Origin: Cervus elaphus
Taxonomy: Eukaryota; Chordata; Mammalia; Artiodactyla; Cervidae
Assembly (NCBI RefSeq): GCF_910594005.1
Contig: NC_057818.1
Location: 57,920,001-57,984,000, forward strand
Direction of reading: 5' to 3'
DNA: 64,000 nucleotides
Positions 43,136 through 58,102 of this stretch are shown here, piece by piece (position 1 is the first letter of the stretch; every line of letters begins with the position of its first letter). The translations under genes were made by a program, and so were the position numbers. The notes under the pieces are model-generated. The model searched no databases. It had not been told where the DNA came from and saw only the letters and a list, made by a program, of their open reading frames with translations.

Positions 43136-43616
43136 AAACTATACACTTTCTTTAGTGTTGTCTCTGTGTATTTGTGTTTTACTAGTTAAATTTTAGTTCA
43201 CATAAACTGAAGCAAATTCAACATCTGTCATTTAATGAATGTTTGACAAAATATTTGCAAAACGGTGGAACAATAATGTTTTTGATTTTATATTATCTAT
43301 GTGATGCATTCAAGACCCTGTAAAAACTTTTAGAAAGGCATATAGTATATATTAAGTAGTTCAAAGGATTATTGATGCTATCGGTAGTATTCTATCAGAC
43401 CTGTCAATTTTGTAAAACACTTAAAATTCAAAGTTAAGTGTAAATTCTTACCTTAGTGGTCTACCTCTTTGCTATTCAGAACGGTCATTCATGTATCAGA
43501 ATTTTCAAGATTACCAGTTAAAATAAGATTGTTAAAAATGCGGCACATTGGCCCCACTGCAGAACTCTTAGATCAGAGCATCATGCTTTTTAAAAATGTT
43601 TCCTGTTTCCTTGATG

Positions 43617-43825
43617 GGGGGCTTCCCTGGTAGCTCAGATGGTGAAGAATCTGCCTGCAATGTGGGAGACCCGGGTCCGATTCCTTGGTGGGGAAGATTC
43701 CCCTGGAGAAGGAAATGGCAACTCACTGCAGTATTCTTGCCTGAAAAATCGCATGGACAGAGAAGCCTGGCATGCTACAGTCCATGGGGTTGGAAAGAAT
43801 CAGACATGACTGAGTGACTAACATG
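43617..43825 (+). mobile_element. Bov-tA-type SINE, unit 2
   Basis: Counterpart of 14583-14792. Confidence 0.9.
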
Positions 43826-43949
43826 CTTTCCTTGATAGACAGTTAATCCTGTGCCACACGAGTTCAACTTTCAGAAATAGATAAGTCAGTGTTGATGGAT
43901 TGTTTTATAATTTCTCTTCCATCAGAATAGTTTCTACAGTGGTCTGTAG

Positions 43950-44333
<384 letters not shown>

Positions 44334-44419
44334 TAATTTTGTGCTTTGTCCAGTAGAGGTTAAGATCCCTACTTTCCAGGGGAAAGTAACCTTCTTTCTT
44401 GATGTAACCTGTCTCCTTG

Positions 44420-45545
44420 TTGTTCAGTCGCTAAGTGATGTCCAACTCTTTGCGATCCCGTGGAATGCAGCAAGCCAGGCTTCCCTAGCCTTCTTTAACT
44501 CCCAGAGTTTGCTCACATTCATATCCACTGAGTCTATAATGCTATTCAACCATCTCATCTTCTGCCACTCCCTTCCCCTGCCCTCGATCTTTCCCAGCAT
44601 CAGGGTCTTTTCCAATGAATTGGCTCTCACAGTCAGGTTGCCAAAGTATTGGAGCTTCAGCATCAGTCCTTCCAATGAATATTCAGGGTTGATTTCTTTA
44701 AGATTGACTGGTGTGATCTCCTTGCTGACCAAGGGACTCTCAAGACTCTTCTCCAGCACCACAGTTCAAAGGCATCAATTCTTTGGTGCTCAGCCTACTT
44801 TATGTTCCAAATATCACATCCATACGTGACTATTGAAAAAACCACAGCTTTGACTTTACGGTCCTTTGTTGGCAAAGTGATGTCTCTGCTTTTTAATATG
44901 CTGTCTTTGTCATAGCTTTTCTTCCAAAGGGCAAGCATCTTTTAATTTCATGGCTGCAGTCACCATCTGCAGTTATTTTGGAGGCCCCACCCCCTCCTAA
45001 AATTCAATCTGTCACTGTTTCCACTTTTCCCCTGTCTATTTGCCATGACATGATGAGACTGGATGCCATGATCTTAGTTTTCTGAATGTGGAGTTTTAAG
45101 CCAGCTTTTTCACTCTCCTCTTTCACCCCCATCAAGAGCCTTTTTAGTTCCTCTTCAAGTTCTGCCATTAGAGTGATATCATCTGTCTATCTGACGTTGT
45201 TGATATCTCTCCTGGTAATCTTGATTCCAGGTTGTGAATCATCCAGCCCAGCATTTCACATGATGTACTCTGCATAGAAATTAAATAAGCAAGGTGGCCA
45301 TGTACAGCCTTGATGTGCTCCTTTCCCAATCTGCAACCAGTCAACTGTTCCATGTACGATTCTAATTGTTGCTTCTTGACCTGCATTCATTCTAGGTTCG
45401 TGGTAATTCTGTAAGTTCTGTGGTATCAAATAGTGCCACTCTCCTCTTAAAACTGGAATTCCACTACCTGGTTTTGCCTTAGTAGTACTTGAGCATAATA
45501 TCAGAATCTGATTTTGATGCATTTGTCTTTTAAAGATGCTTCCAA
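44420..45545 (-). mobile_element. BovB LINE, unit 2, uninterrupted
   Basis: Counterpart of 15390-17950 without the MED4 retrocopy. The junction ggtgctcagcctactttatg shows the empty site. Confidence 0.9.
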
Positions 45546-45680
45546 AAAACTATTTGGTGAAATTCTTTTTCTTAATGCTATTTTAACTTTCTACCTTGAC
45601 TTCTCTCTCACCTGAATACATATTGGATTGGAAATTGATGAATATCTCAGAAAACACATATTCCTTTTTCTGATGAACAG

Positions 45681-45773
45681 GTCTTGTGGTCTCTAAGCCG
45701 GACCTGGTCACGTTTCTGGAGGAAATGAAGGATCCCTGGGATGTAAGGAGAATGGAGACAGCCATACACCCAG
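45681..45773 (+). CDS. Gene 2 KRAB-B exon
   Basis: 93 bp, intact splice sites, encodes LVVSKPDLVTFLEEMKDPWD followed by VRRMETAIHP. About five differences from gene 1. Confidence 0.85.
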
Positions 45774-46989
45774 GTATGTGTCTATGGATGAAGCAGATAA
45801 GTCAGGTGAGAGGGCCAAGCATTGGGGAGGAAATCAGACTTTGCCATGTGGTTTGAGAAGATCTGCTTCAGTGGAGATGATTTTGGATTAGCCTAGGTTT
45901 ATTTCTGTCACCGTCATAGAGCGTCATCTCCTGACCCATTCCTGATTCTTTTCATCATTTGTGTATTTTTCTCCAGTGATTAATTTTCACATTCACAGTT
46001 AGAACCAAAATAATTGTCTTGGCCTGGAGCAACCTGCATGACCTGATAACTCGTCCATTTTGGGGGGTTTTTAGAAAATCTGCATATTTCTGAATAACTA
46101 TATTAAGCCCTTTTAAAAGTGAAGATTCTGTCCCAAATCAGAAGTGTGTGGGTGGAGCTGTGAAAAAATTGCCAAACTTGTAGGAATACTGGGGACAGAT
46201 GTTTTTTGTTTTCTACCATATAATTTCCAGTGCACTGGAAACTACACCTATGACCTTAGAAATATCATACTCAAATTCTTGCTTCACTGTATAAGACACC
46301 TCACTAAAATCATAAAATGCAAATCTGAATTTTAAAAGTTTTTCTTTTTTTATATGAACTAACATTAAAGGTGTTAAGTATATTTATCCCAATTCATTAC
46401 TGCTAAAATGCTGTAATATATTTATTTAACTCGCAGAGTTTTTAAAGAAATTATTGACATGGGAGTTTAAAACATTTCCCACAGTGCTTTTTTCTGATTG
46501 TTATTCACTATCAAGCCTATAAATTATATAGAGAAATATTTAAGAAGAAATTTTTCTGTTCCAATAATGCTATTTTACAATGTTATGTTATGTTAGTTTT
46601 GCTATACAGAAAGAATAAGTGATGCATATACACATTTCCCTTCTTGATTAGATTTCCTTCCCATCTAGTTCACCACAGAGCATTGAGTAGAGTTCCCTGT
46701 GTTCTCCCCATATTTTTCAAGTCTCACTTCTCATTTGATTTGTTAAGAACTCTTACCTTGTTAAATCTATCTTGTTTCTTATGAAACATCCCAGAACTTT
46801 ATCATTTATGCCATCTATTTCTGATTAGTTCTAGGTCAGTAGCATTTACTATTTTAGACTCTATTAGAACATGCTCAGATATCAACATGAGTGGTAAGTG
46901 GATTCAATAATTAGTAGGCATTATCATTTGTGAAAACGTTTTGTTTGTAAATTTAATTACTTAAAGCAAACATTACTCATGACACTGCT

Positions 46990-48705
46990 CAACTGCTCCT
47001 CGCTTTGTTGTTCCTGTAGGTTTCTATCTTGACTTCTCCTCTGCACCATGCTCCTCTGTCATCTCATCTTGTCCAATGTTCTGTGTTTGTGGTCTCTGTT
47101 CTGCAGGCTGCAGATCCTAGTTCCTCTTGCTCTGGTGTCTGCTCCCTGGTGGGTGAGGCGGTTCAGAGACTTGTGCCCTTATCCCCTTGAGAGGGGGTTG
47201 ATTGTTACTATTGTGACCAGAGCCTGCCCGGATCCTGAGGGCCGCTTCGCCTTTCCTCTGTGGCTGTCACTGTCTGTGGCGGGCTCTGCTTCCTGATTGG
47301 TGGAGCAGAGGTCCAGATCTGAAATGAGCTCTGCTCTGATCTGTGGTGCTTCTGATCTAGTGGGACTGGAGCACACCCAGTGGGAGGGAAGCCACTGAGT
47401 GTTGCTCCTCTGGGGATGTTCTCCTCGGAGAGTGCTCTGCGTGTCATCTTTCATGTGCTGTGCCAGCTCTCCTGTGACCCTGTGTTGGCATTGATCTTGG
47501 CCTCACCTGAACCATGGGTATGTTGGCACTTCACCCTGGTGTCTCTCAGATGTTGTTTTCACCAGGTCACCAGCAGAGATCCACTGTAGTCATATCCCAG
47601 GTGTACATTCATTGTGGAGCTCGACCCGCTGCGGTGCTATGGGGGCAATGTAGACTGTGACCTGGCCCAAATGCCTCATGTGCATGCCTACAAAGTCTAC
47701 AGTGGCTAAATCCAGACTGGTCTTGACTGCCAGAGCCTCATTTCCATCTAGATGTTCTGTTGGGGCTGAGTTTACCAAGCCAGTTATGGGATGTAAGACC
47801 GTGGTTTGTACAGATGCAAGGAGAGATCTCAGCTCTTCTTGCTTAGTGCAGGGCCTTGGGGCTCAGCTGTGGTTTCAGCACCACCTGTACATTGGGACCA
47901 CTCACAGGCGTGTGCCCTGAAGGTGCCCCTGGAGCCCGTGAGTCTACCCTGGTAGGGAGGAGGCTGGGGAGGAGGAAGCAGCTGTGGGGGTCATGAGATC
48001 ACCCACCTAGGTGGGAGACATCCCTAGTGCCTGGAGAGGCAGGGACAGGCACAGGGGCAGAGAGGCTGCAAGGAGCTTCTTCCCTTCGGGCATCACTCAA
48101 CAGCGCCGCTCTGCTTCTCTGGTGGTTCACGCTTCCTCCACAAGCATCCCATTTGCACAGCTCCTCCCTCCATCCCGTCCCCTCAGGATGTCTCATCACG
48201 GCCACCCGCAGTCATCTGCCTGGTTCTGCTCTCCAAACCCCACGTTCCAGCACCCAGCCCTTGTCTGCAGCGGAGGACACCCTCTCAGGCTGGGTGGGCA
48301 GGGCAGGGGACATTACCCTGCTTACAGGTCTCACTCTGTCCTGCACGCTGGTTGCCGTGTTCTCTTCCCACAGAGGACGCGCTCCCCGTCTGTCCCAAGT
48401 GAACTCCCCCCAGTGAGGGGCTTCCCTGGATGTGGAGACCTCTCCTCTCTTCAGATCCCCCCAGGGTTTTGCGGGTCCCATCCGGCTTCTTTTCCTCTTC
48501 CCTTTCCTCCATCTCTCCCTTGTCCTACCTGGCTCAGCAGGAATCTTTCTTGTCCTTTCAGGTGTCCAAGTTCCTCTGCCCGTGTTCCTCAGGGCTCTGA
48601 GAATTTTTCCACTTCAAGATGTATTCTTGATGCTTTCGTGGAGAGAGATGAACTCCACGTCTTCCGAATCCTCTGCCATCTTGACTCCTTCTATCTCAGT
48701 TTTCA
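46990..48705 (-). mobile_element. L1 5'-region fragment, unit 2
   Basis: Counterpart of 25740-27440. Confidence 0.55.
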
Positions 48706-48802
48706 GCTTAATCTAGCCAAGTGTATGCCAGTTTTATGTAAATTGTAATCTATATTCCCCAAGAATAGTAAGTAGAATTAATAATTATTTGGTATCTTTC
48801 AG

Positions 48803-50979
48803 CTGTGTCTTCTCACGACACCCAGGGTTTGAGGACCCAAAAACCAGGCTTAGAAGATTTACTCCTAACTGCAAAGCTAGGAATATATGAAAGATTTCAC
48901 CTTGGAAATTTACATTTAACCAAAGACTGGGAATCTATGAGGGCATGTAAAGAGCGGAGAGCATGTTATGATGGACACAACCAAGTTGGTACAGTTTCCC
49001 ATAAAGTAAACATTACCGCCAAAAGAAATCAAGGATGTGAATCAAATAAGGAAAAACCAATTTCAGATGACCAACTTCAGTCATCAACATCTGCAGATGA
49101 GTGTATATTTGTCAGCAAAGATCCACGTCACCTCTTGAAACATACATGTCCTCTGAAGGGAAATATGGAAAATCTGGAAAGTCATCTAGTCTCTACTGCA
49201 AATACTCATTCCAACCTATACTCTGAGCATAGCTGTCTATTAAATATAGATTCAAACATGTCTGGAGACCAGAAACTTAAAAATGAGGGGGGAAATTCTC
49301 AATACAATCAATTTGAGGGATCCTTTAACAAGGGTTTCTTGTTTTTCAACCAACAACTATTGTCTCCTTGTTCCAAAGTGTGGAATGTTGATTATAATGG
49401 AAGACACCTTATTCAACCGTCATTATTCAATACATATGGAGGTATAATTAGTGTGGAACAACTTTACAAGTGTAACAAAATGAGGAATGCCTTAAGCAGG
49501 AGCTCTACCCCCAATAATTACAAGAGTATACATGATGGAATGAGAAGCTCTTCATGCAATGAAACTGGCCATAATGTTGACCAAGACTCATATCTCCTGA
49601 AACAACAGGGACATCAATTTTCAGACAACAATTCTGAACATAATAAGTGTAGGAATATATTTCATCAAAACTCAAATCTTACTATTAATACTTATAAGAG
49701 TATGGATATTGGAGAGAAGACTTATGATTGTTATGATTATAGTAAAGTTTTTAACCAGTCTTCAAAACTTATTCAACAGCAGAATATTCAGACTGAGCAG
49801 AAACATTGCAAGTGTAATACCTGTGGAAAAGTCTGTAGTAACTCACCAAATCGAAGCAGACATACGAAAATTCATTCAAGAAGGAAAGATTTGAGATGTA
49901 CAGCATGTGGCAAAGCCTTTAATCAGAGTTCATATTTAACTGAACATCAGCGAATCCTTACTGGGGAGAAACCATACAAATGTACAGAATGTGGCAAAGC
50001 CTTTATCCATTATTCACTACTTACTCAACATCAACGAGTCCATACTGGGGAGAGACCTTATAAATGTACAGCATGTGGCAAGGCTTTTAAGCAGAGTTCA
50101 ACTTTGACTCAACATCAACGAATCCATACTGGGGAGAGACCGTATAAATGTACAACATGTGGCAAGGCTTTTAAGGAGATTTCAACTTTAACTCAACATC
50201 AGCGAATCCATACTGGGGAGAGACCTTATAAATGTAAAGCATGTGGCAAGGGTTTTAAGCAGCGTTCAGGTTTAACTGAACATTACCAAATCCATACTGG
50301 GGACAGACCTTATAAATGTACAGAATGTGGCAAAGCCTTTATCAGTTGTTCACTTCTTATGCGACATCAACGAATCCATACTGGGGAGAGACCTTATAAA
50401 TGTACTGAATGTGGCAAAGCCTTTATGAATTATTCACATCTTACTCGACATGAACGAATCCATACTGGGAAGAGACCTTATAAATGTACAGCATGTGGCA
50501 AGGCTTTTAAGGAGATTTCAACTTTAACTCAACATCAGCGAATCCATACTGGGGAGAGACCTTATAAATGTACAGCATGTGGCAAGACTTTTAAGCAGCG
50601 TTCAGGTTTAACTGAACATCACCAAATCCATAGTGGGGAGAGACCATATAAATGTACAGCATGTGGCAAAGCCTTTATCAATTGTTCACTTCTTACGCGA
50701 CATCAACGAATCCATACTGGGGAGAGACCTTATAAATGTACAGAATGTGGCAAAGCCTTTATGTATTATTCACATCTTAATCGACATGAACGAATCCATA
50801 CTGGGAAGAGACCTTATAAATGTACAGCATGTGGCAACGCTTTTAAGGAGATTTCAACCTTAACTCAACATCAGCGAATCCATACTGGGGAGAGACCTTA
50901 TAAATGTAAAGCATGTGGCAAGGCTTTTAAGCAGCGTTCAGCTTTAACTGAACATCACCGAATCCATACTGGGGAGTGA
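48803..50979 (+). CDS. Gene 2 zinc-finger exon, ended by early TGA
   Basis: Open from the acceptor ggtatctttcag to TGA 50977-50979. After a spacer like that of gene 1 come decayed fingers (GKVCSNSP with Cys for Phe; [10 protein letters not shown] with Leu for the last His), then 12 canonical fingers. Fingers three to twelve form a four-finger tandem of exactly 336 bp with helices [17 protein letters not shown](S/N)CSLL(M/T)R and M(N/Y)YSHL(T/N)R. The stop is Arg to TGA in the linker (TGE*). Confidence 0.9.
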
Positions 50980-52703
<1,724 letters not shown>

Positions 52704-53562
52704 GTGAACTCACAGCAGCCAGTCCTGTGAGAACCTGCACTAGATGACCCCTTCCTTGGGACCAGCAGTCTTGCTGAACCCCAGGGTCTACTGCACAGCC
52801 CCCCCCCCCCCACCCTCCCCGCCTTCAGTGATCCCCTCTGAGCTCACCAGCATCCTGCTCGTCTTTGTTTGAATGGACCACTCCACACTCAGCCTGTGGC
52901 ACCCACAGCACTTCACCCAGGGTCAGGTCTGAACCCCAAGTACTGGAATTTTCTCTGCCTGGTTCTAGCCTTGACCTTCCTCAGGGGCCCTCAAGGCTTG
53001 CTGTGAATTCTCTGAGGACTTAGAGTCATAAACTCACCTGGTGCAATTGTCCTTTGTTCTTCTGTTCGCTAAAACTTTTCAGGGGCTCATTTAAGCAAAT
53101 GTAAGTTTAACAAAGTCACAGAAAGAATAGGCAAAAGCTATGATGGGAAAATTCGGAGCCAAGATTTCTAAAATCTTACCCTGTATAATTCTTAGCCACA
53201 TGTGTGTTGTAAGGCTTAAAGGAACTGTTTTCTCATGGCTTTGGCATACTTTGAATGCAATATATAAATATCTGAAGATATATACATAATATGATTTATA
53301 TAACACATTGAATACAAGATATTAATATCTGAAGGTAAACATGTTAGTGAGAAGACCAAGAAGGAATATGTGAGTGTATGTGTATTCCTACACATTTAAC
53401 TTAGAGAATTTAGAAATCTTAGATCAAAACTGGTCATTTCAGAATTGCAGATGATTTACTAAAAACTGTAAAGCTTGTCAATTTGTCGATTAATCTGTTT
53501 TGTCTACTTTTCATGGAATTCATTTCCTTAAATATCAGGAGGTTATGTTTTTTAAGGAACTT

Positions 53563-53782
53563 CCACACGGTCCTCCCACGTGACTGCACCAGCTTACATT
53601 CTCTCCAGCCATGTAGGAGGTTCACTGATCTCCAAGCCCCTTCAGCGTTTATGATATTATTAATGGGCGTTTTGCTCATTGTTCTGACTGGCATGCGGTG
53701 ATACATCCCTGTAGCTTTGTTCTGCATTTCTTATTGTTTAGCGGTGGTGAGCATCTTTCTTTTGCCTCCTGCCCATGGAAAA
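53563..53782 (+). mobile_element. Old L1 fragment, unit 3
   Basis: Counterpart of 7595-7815. Confidence 0.65.
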
Positions 53783-53947
53783 GAGCAAGCTGCCCCGCCC
53801 AGCCTCAGCAGCTGTGGGGCACAGGCTTAGTCTCCCCACAGCATGTGGAGTATTCCTGGACCAGGGATGAGGCCATTTCCCCCCCACAGTGTCAGATGGA
53901 TTCTCCACCACCGGTGACCAGTCTGTTTAGCTTTTTTCCCCTTTTGA

Positions 53948-53950
<3 letters not shown>

Positions 53951-54001
<51 letters not shown>

Positions 54002-54192
54002 TTGGAATATAATTGCTTTACAATGTTGTGCTGATTTGTGCTGTATGAAATCATCATTCAGCCATAACTATACATAAATCTACTCCCTCTTCGACCTCCT
54101 TCCCGTGGTCTCCATGTCACCCCTCTGGTCAGCACAGAGCGCCAAGCTGAGCTCCCTGTGGTAAACAGCAGCTTCCGACCATCTACCTATTT
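53951..54192 (-). mobile_element. L1 3'-end fragment with long (AT)24, unit 3
   Basis: Counterpart of 7984-8212. The AT run spans 53951-53998. Confidence 0.65.
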
Positions 54193-54196
54193 TCAC

Positions 54197-54550
54197 CATC
54201 AGTTCAGTTCAGTTGCTCAGTCGTGCCTGACTCTTTGTGACCCCATGGACTGCTGCATGCCAGGTCTCCCTGTCCATCAACAAATCCTGGACCTTGCTCA
54301 AACTCATGTCCATTGAGTCAGTGATGCCATCCAACCACCTCATCCTCTGTCGTCCCCTTCTCCTCCTCCCTTCAATCCTTCCCAGTGTCAACATCTCTTC
54401 AAATGAGTCAGTTCTTCACATCAGGTGGCCAAAATATAGAAGTTTCAGCTTCAACATCATTCCTTCCAATAGATATTCAGGACTGATTTCCTTTAGGATG
54501 GACCGGTTGGATCTCCTTGCAGTCCAAGGGACTCTCAAGAGTCTTCTCCA
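54197..54550 (-). mobile_element. BovB LINE fragment, unit 3
   Basis: Counterpart of 8213-8565. Confidence 0.85.
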
Positions 54551-54808
54551 ATGTTTTACCCATGGTGGTGTACATATGTCAATGGTACCCTTTCAATTGG
54601 TCCCCCTCTTCTTCTCCTGCTGTGTCCACGTCTGATCTCTATATTTGTACAAATATTGTCTTAACAGATATGTATGGAACTTAAAAAATGGTATTGATGA
54701 ACTTATTTACTGAGCAGGAATACAGGCGCAGAGGTAGTTCTTAAGCTTTTGCATGTTAAGCATTCAAGACATAAAATACATTGACAATCATTCCATGCAT
54801 TTGATTGT

Positions 54809-55360
54809 TGTAGCCATGTGTTCTGGGAAACAAACTGACTAAGAAGGACAATGCAGATAGCGGAGTGTAGTTTATTACACCGGCGGGGCCAAGGCAGAGT
54901 CTCCTCTTAGCCAGGGACCCCAAACAGTTTTTGTGAAAACTTTATATACCCTAAGTGTACTTGCTCAAACCCACCTCCCCAATTCCTTGAAACTAGTCTG
55001 GACAAGGTAAAAGAGAGATACGATCAAAGTTAACCCATGATTCTTGTGCCACAGGACTAAATAAACAGTGGATATTTATCAACAGGCCTGTGGTCATATC
55101 CCAATAAACAGAATGGAATTCACCACTTTGTTCTGTTACAGAGATAATTAACATATTCTTTTAGGCAACAGAGTCCAAGTAGAAGTCTTGAGGCTCTTTT
55201 ATCGGGGGGCCGGGGTGGAATCTGATTTTACATTGGTATGCCATTTCCATATACACCGGGGCGCAAAGTTCAGAGTCCACTGGGAGGGTGACCGTGCGTG
55301 TAGCCTAATGCTCACAGCCTGGCCTAAGACGGAGTTCAGCTCTGTCTGTTTCCTCCTTCA
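54809..55360 (-). repeat. Solo LTR of a class I ERV, unit 3
   Basis: Counterpart of 8819-9369. Confidence 0.8.
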
Positions 55361-55441
55361 TTACCAAGTGAAAGAAGCCCATTTGAAAATGCTACAAAAG
55401 GTAGGATTTCTACAATATGACTTTTGGTGTAGGTAAATGTT

Positions 55442-55657
55442 CTTATGTGTGCTCAGTTGTGTCTGAGTATTTGTGATCCCAGGAGCTGTAGCTTGCCAGG
55501 CTCACCTCTGTCCATACATTTCCCAGGAAAGGATACTGGAGTGGGTTGCCATCTTTTCTTCCAGGGGATCTTCCTGACCCAAGGACTGAACCCGCATCAC
55601 CTGGATGTCCTGCATCGGCAGGCAGATTCCTTACCACTCAGTCACCTGGGAATCTAG
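55442..55657 (-). mobile_element. Bov-tA-type SINE, unit 3
   Basis: Counterpart of 9451-9665. Confidence 0.85.
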
Positions 55658-56119
55658 TAAGAAATATAGAAGAGATTTAAAAGGTCCATGATTACTGTGG
55701 GTTTCAAAGGAGGGGCTATGAATATCCTAAGTCTAGAGAACTTTCAGGAACATGAAATAATTTGTGTTAAACTGTCATGCTGGACACATGTTATTAAACA
55801 TTTATCTAGAGGTATGGAGTGCACATTCCTAAAAGAGGAACACAGGGGTAAACTAGAGAGTTTATCTATTTACTGCCCATGTGGATTCATCAGTGGTAAC
55901 AAATGCTCACTCTGGTGGGGAAAGCTAAGTAGGGAGATTGTCCACATGTCGACATATATGGGAGGTATATGGGAAATGTCTAAACTTTATTCTCATTTCT
56001 GCTGTGAAACTAAATATTCTACAAAGTTGGTACTGGTGAATGCAGACTGAATATTTTTTAGAATATATAATATGAGAAAGATGAATATGCTTCTATCTTT
56101 AATTTTTCCTTGTTCATTG

Positions 56120-56648
56120 TGTTATAGCCACGTTTTCTGGGAAACAGACTCACTCAGAAGGACAATGCAGATAGTGGAGTGCAGTTTTTTACACCGGCGG
56201 GCCCAAGGCAGAGTCTCCTCTTAGCCAAGGACCCCGTCCAGCATTTATGAAAATCTTTTATACCCCATGTGTACGTGTCCAAACCCACTACCCCAATTCC
56301 CTTGAGACTTACATAAACAAAGGAAGGGTAAATACAACTACAATAACCCCATCATTCACGTGTTATGTGTTCAAACAGTCAATAATCAATAAGCCCGCAG
56401 TTACATTCCAAATTGTTAATAACCGATAAGCCTGTGCTTACATTCTGATAGATAGGGTCCGGAGGCAGGGGTGATTAGCGTCTGTTTTCTCTTCTTCAAG
56501 ATTCCCCTGCCCAGAGGGGGTCTTATCCTTCCATTATCATTCCCACAGGCGCTAAGCACAGAGTTCAGAGTCCACTGGAGAGGTGGCCACGCACGATCAG
56601 CACAGACAGGCCTGAGATGGAGTCCAGGCCCTATGAATTCCTTCTTCA
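56120..56648 (-). repeat. 3' LTR of unit 3 provirus
   Basis: 529 bp, plus-strand tgttatagccacgttttctg to aattccttcttca, next to the polypurine tract. Confidence 0.9.
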
Positions 56649-56660
56649 TTCCCCCCTCTT
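56649..56660 (-). other. Polypurine tract
   Basis: Minus-strand AAGAGGGGGGAA immediately before the 3' LTR. This is the usual plus-strand primer of retroviruses. Confidence 0.85.
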
Positions 56661-56686
56661 GATGCTCTTAGTTTCCATAACGAGCA

Positions 56687-58102
56687 TCATTTATTGAGAT
56701 ATTGTACCTTCGCCCTCCTGTCACCCACATGAGAGAATGCTATCAACCTCTGGGTTACAAAATTCACAAGACATTGTAGGAAGCAGGGCCCACAGAGCAG
56801 TATGATTAAGATTACTATAACAACAGTTACAATGGTTTTCCACCAGTCTCCCTTTGCCCAGGACAGAACTGAAGTCCAAAAGGGAATATTTTCATTAGAC
56901 ATGGCTTTCTCTTGATTTTGCATATCCTTCAAGGCAGTAGATACATTTCCAGACAGGTCAGGGATATACACACAACATTCGATTTTAATTACGGCGCAAG
57001 TCCTTCCTTGGGCTGCTGTGAGTATGTCTAATGCCATCCTATTTTGAATTACTGCCTTCCTCATCTGAATTTGTTCTTCGTTCAAAGCTTGAATGGCTTT
57101 TGTACTGTCTAAGAGGGCCTGTTTAGTGAAATTAGTTAAGGCCTCTACCTTAACCATGATATCTGTTGTTCCTACAGAGGGTACAAACAAGGCAGCAAGA
57201 TAGTCATACCATTGGAACACAGATCGTGTCCATCTTGCATGCAAATAAGGCAGGTTTACTGGAGGCTGGTGTAGGCCAGGCTTAATACTGCCATGGGCGA
57301 AAGCAAATCCTAATGTGCAATGCCCCACCCAGCCAACTGGTAACCATGGCCATAAGTTAAGCCCACAGAGACACTGGGTCCCATTGGGGGCTACCCAGCG
57401 GATTCCAGGATTATATTTCCAGTCGGAACCGGGCCACTGAACAGACTGATTGGGGTGATAGGTAACTTCCAAGACTTGTTTACATTGTTCAGGGGGCAAA
57501 TAACCCATATATTTTAATTCTTTTGGGTCTAGGGGGTGGTCTCCAAATCCAACTTTCTGTTCTTTTTGTTCCCAGCAAATAGTAGCAGGGGTAATCAACT
57601 GTCCTTTCTCAGGAGTCATCCAGAAATATTCATCCCAGGCCTGGTAGTATTGCTCAAGGTACCGGGAGGCCTGTCCCCCTTTTGTAAGAGAACCCTTCTC
57701 CTTTTTATTTTTCATATATGAGGTATAAGCCTTTGTTACTTCCATAAGGCTGGTGTTCATGTTAAATGTAACCCTATGTCCGTGGCCCATTGATGGCTTC
57801 TTTTTACACCAGGAGAGCAAAGAAAGGTTATGATTGGTGAGAGAGAGAAAAGTTCCTTTCTGTTGCTCTAAGAAGGAACACAGTGGTATAAACTCCCCAT
57901 AATGGAGTGGCGATACCCACCAGGGGAGTCTGTCCATTACTGACAGGGGCATGGCCCCACATACCCAACAGTTGGAGGAGTTGTGGAAGTTCGCATAAGA
58001 ATGTGCCCACGAGATGAAGACGTTGTCCTGTGCAGGAACACTGGTCAGGTTCAGAATTGCGTTGATGAGGCCGAGCAGCAGGAGTCGTTTACCCAGCTCC
58101 AT
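56687..58102 (-). CDS. env: Retroviral envelope glycoprotein, open frame of 471 codons
   Basis: Type I membrane glycoprotein precursor of the gammaretroviral type. Visible: a signal-like hydrophobic stretch at residues 7-22, CWVC at 45-48, several N-glycosylation motifs, a furin-type RWTR at 290-293, then a hydrophobic segment, the region around QNRMALDILTAAQG, CX6CC at 369-377 and a membrane span at about 424-443. CWVC plus CX6CC is the signature of a disulfide-linked SU-TM pair. The surface part is short (about 290 residues). The ATG overlaps the end of pol (58089), as usual in the group. No internal stop or frameshift is seen, although pol in the same element is broken. Expression and function are unknown. 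Confidence 0.9.
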   Translation of the reverse strand: MELGKRLLLLGLINAILNLTSVPAQDNVFISWAHSYANFHNSSNCWVCGAMPLSVMDRLPWWVSPLHYGEFIPLCSFLEQQKGTFLSLTNHNLSLLSWCKKKPSMGHGHRVTFNMNTSLMEVTKAYTSYMKNKKEKGSLTKGGQASRYLEQYYQAWDEYFWMTPEKGQLITPATICWEQKEQKVGFGDHPLDPKELKYMGYLPPEQCKQVLEVTYHPNQSVQWPGSDWKYNPGIRWVAPNGTQCLCGLNLWPWLPVGWVGHCTLGFAFAHGSIKPGLHQPPVNLPYLHARWTRSVFQWYDYLAALFVPSVGTTDIMVKVEALTNFTKQALLDSTKAIQALNEEQIQMRKAVIQNRMALDILTAAQGRTCAVIKIECCVYIPDLSGNVSTALKDMQNQEKAMSNENIPFWTSVLSWAKGDWWKTIVTVVIVILIILLCGPCFLQCLVNFVTQRLIAFSHVGDRRAKVQYLNK

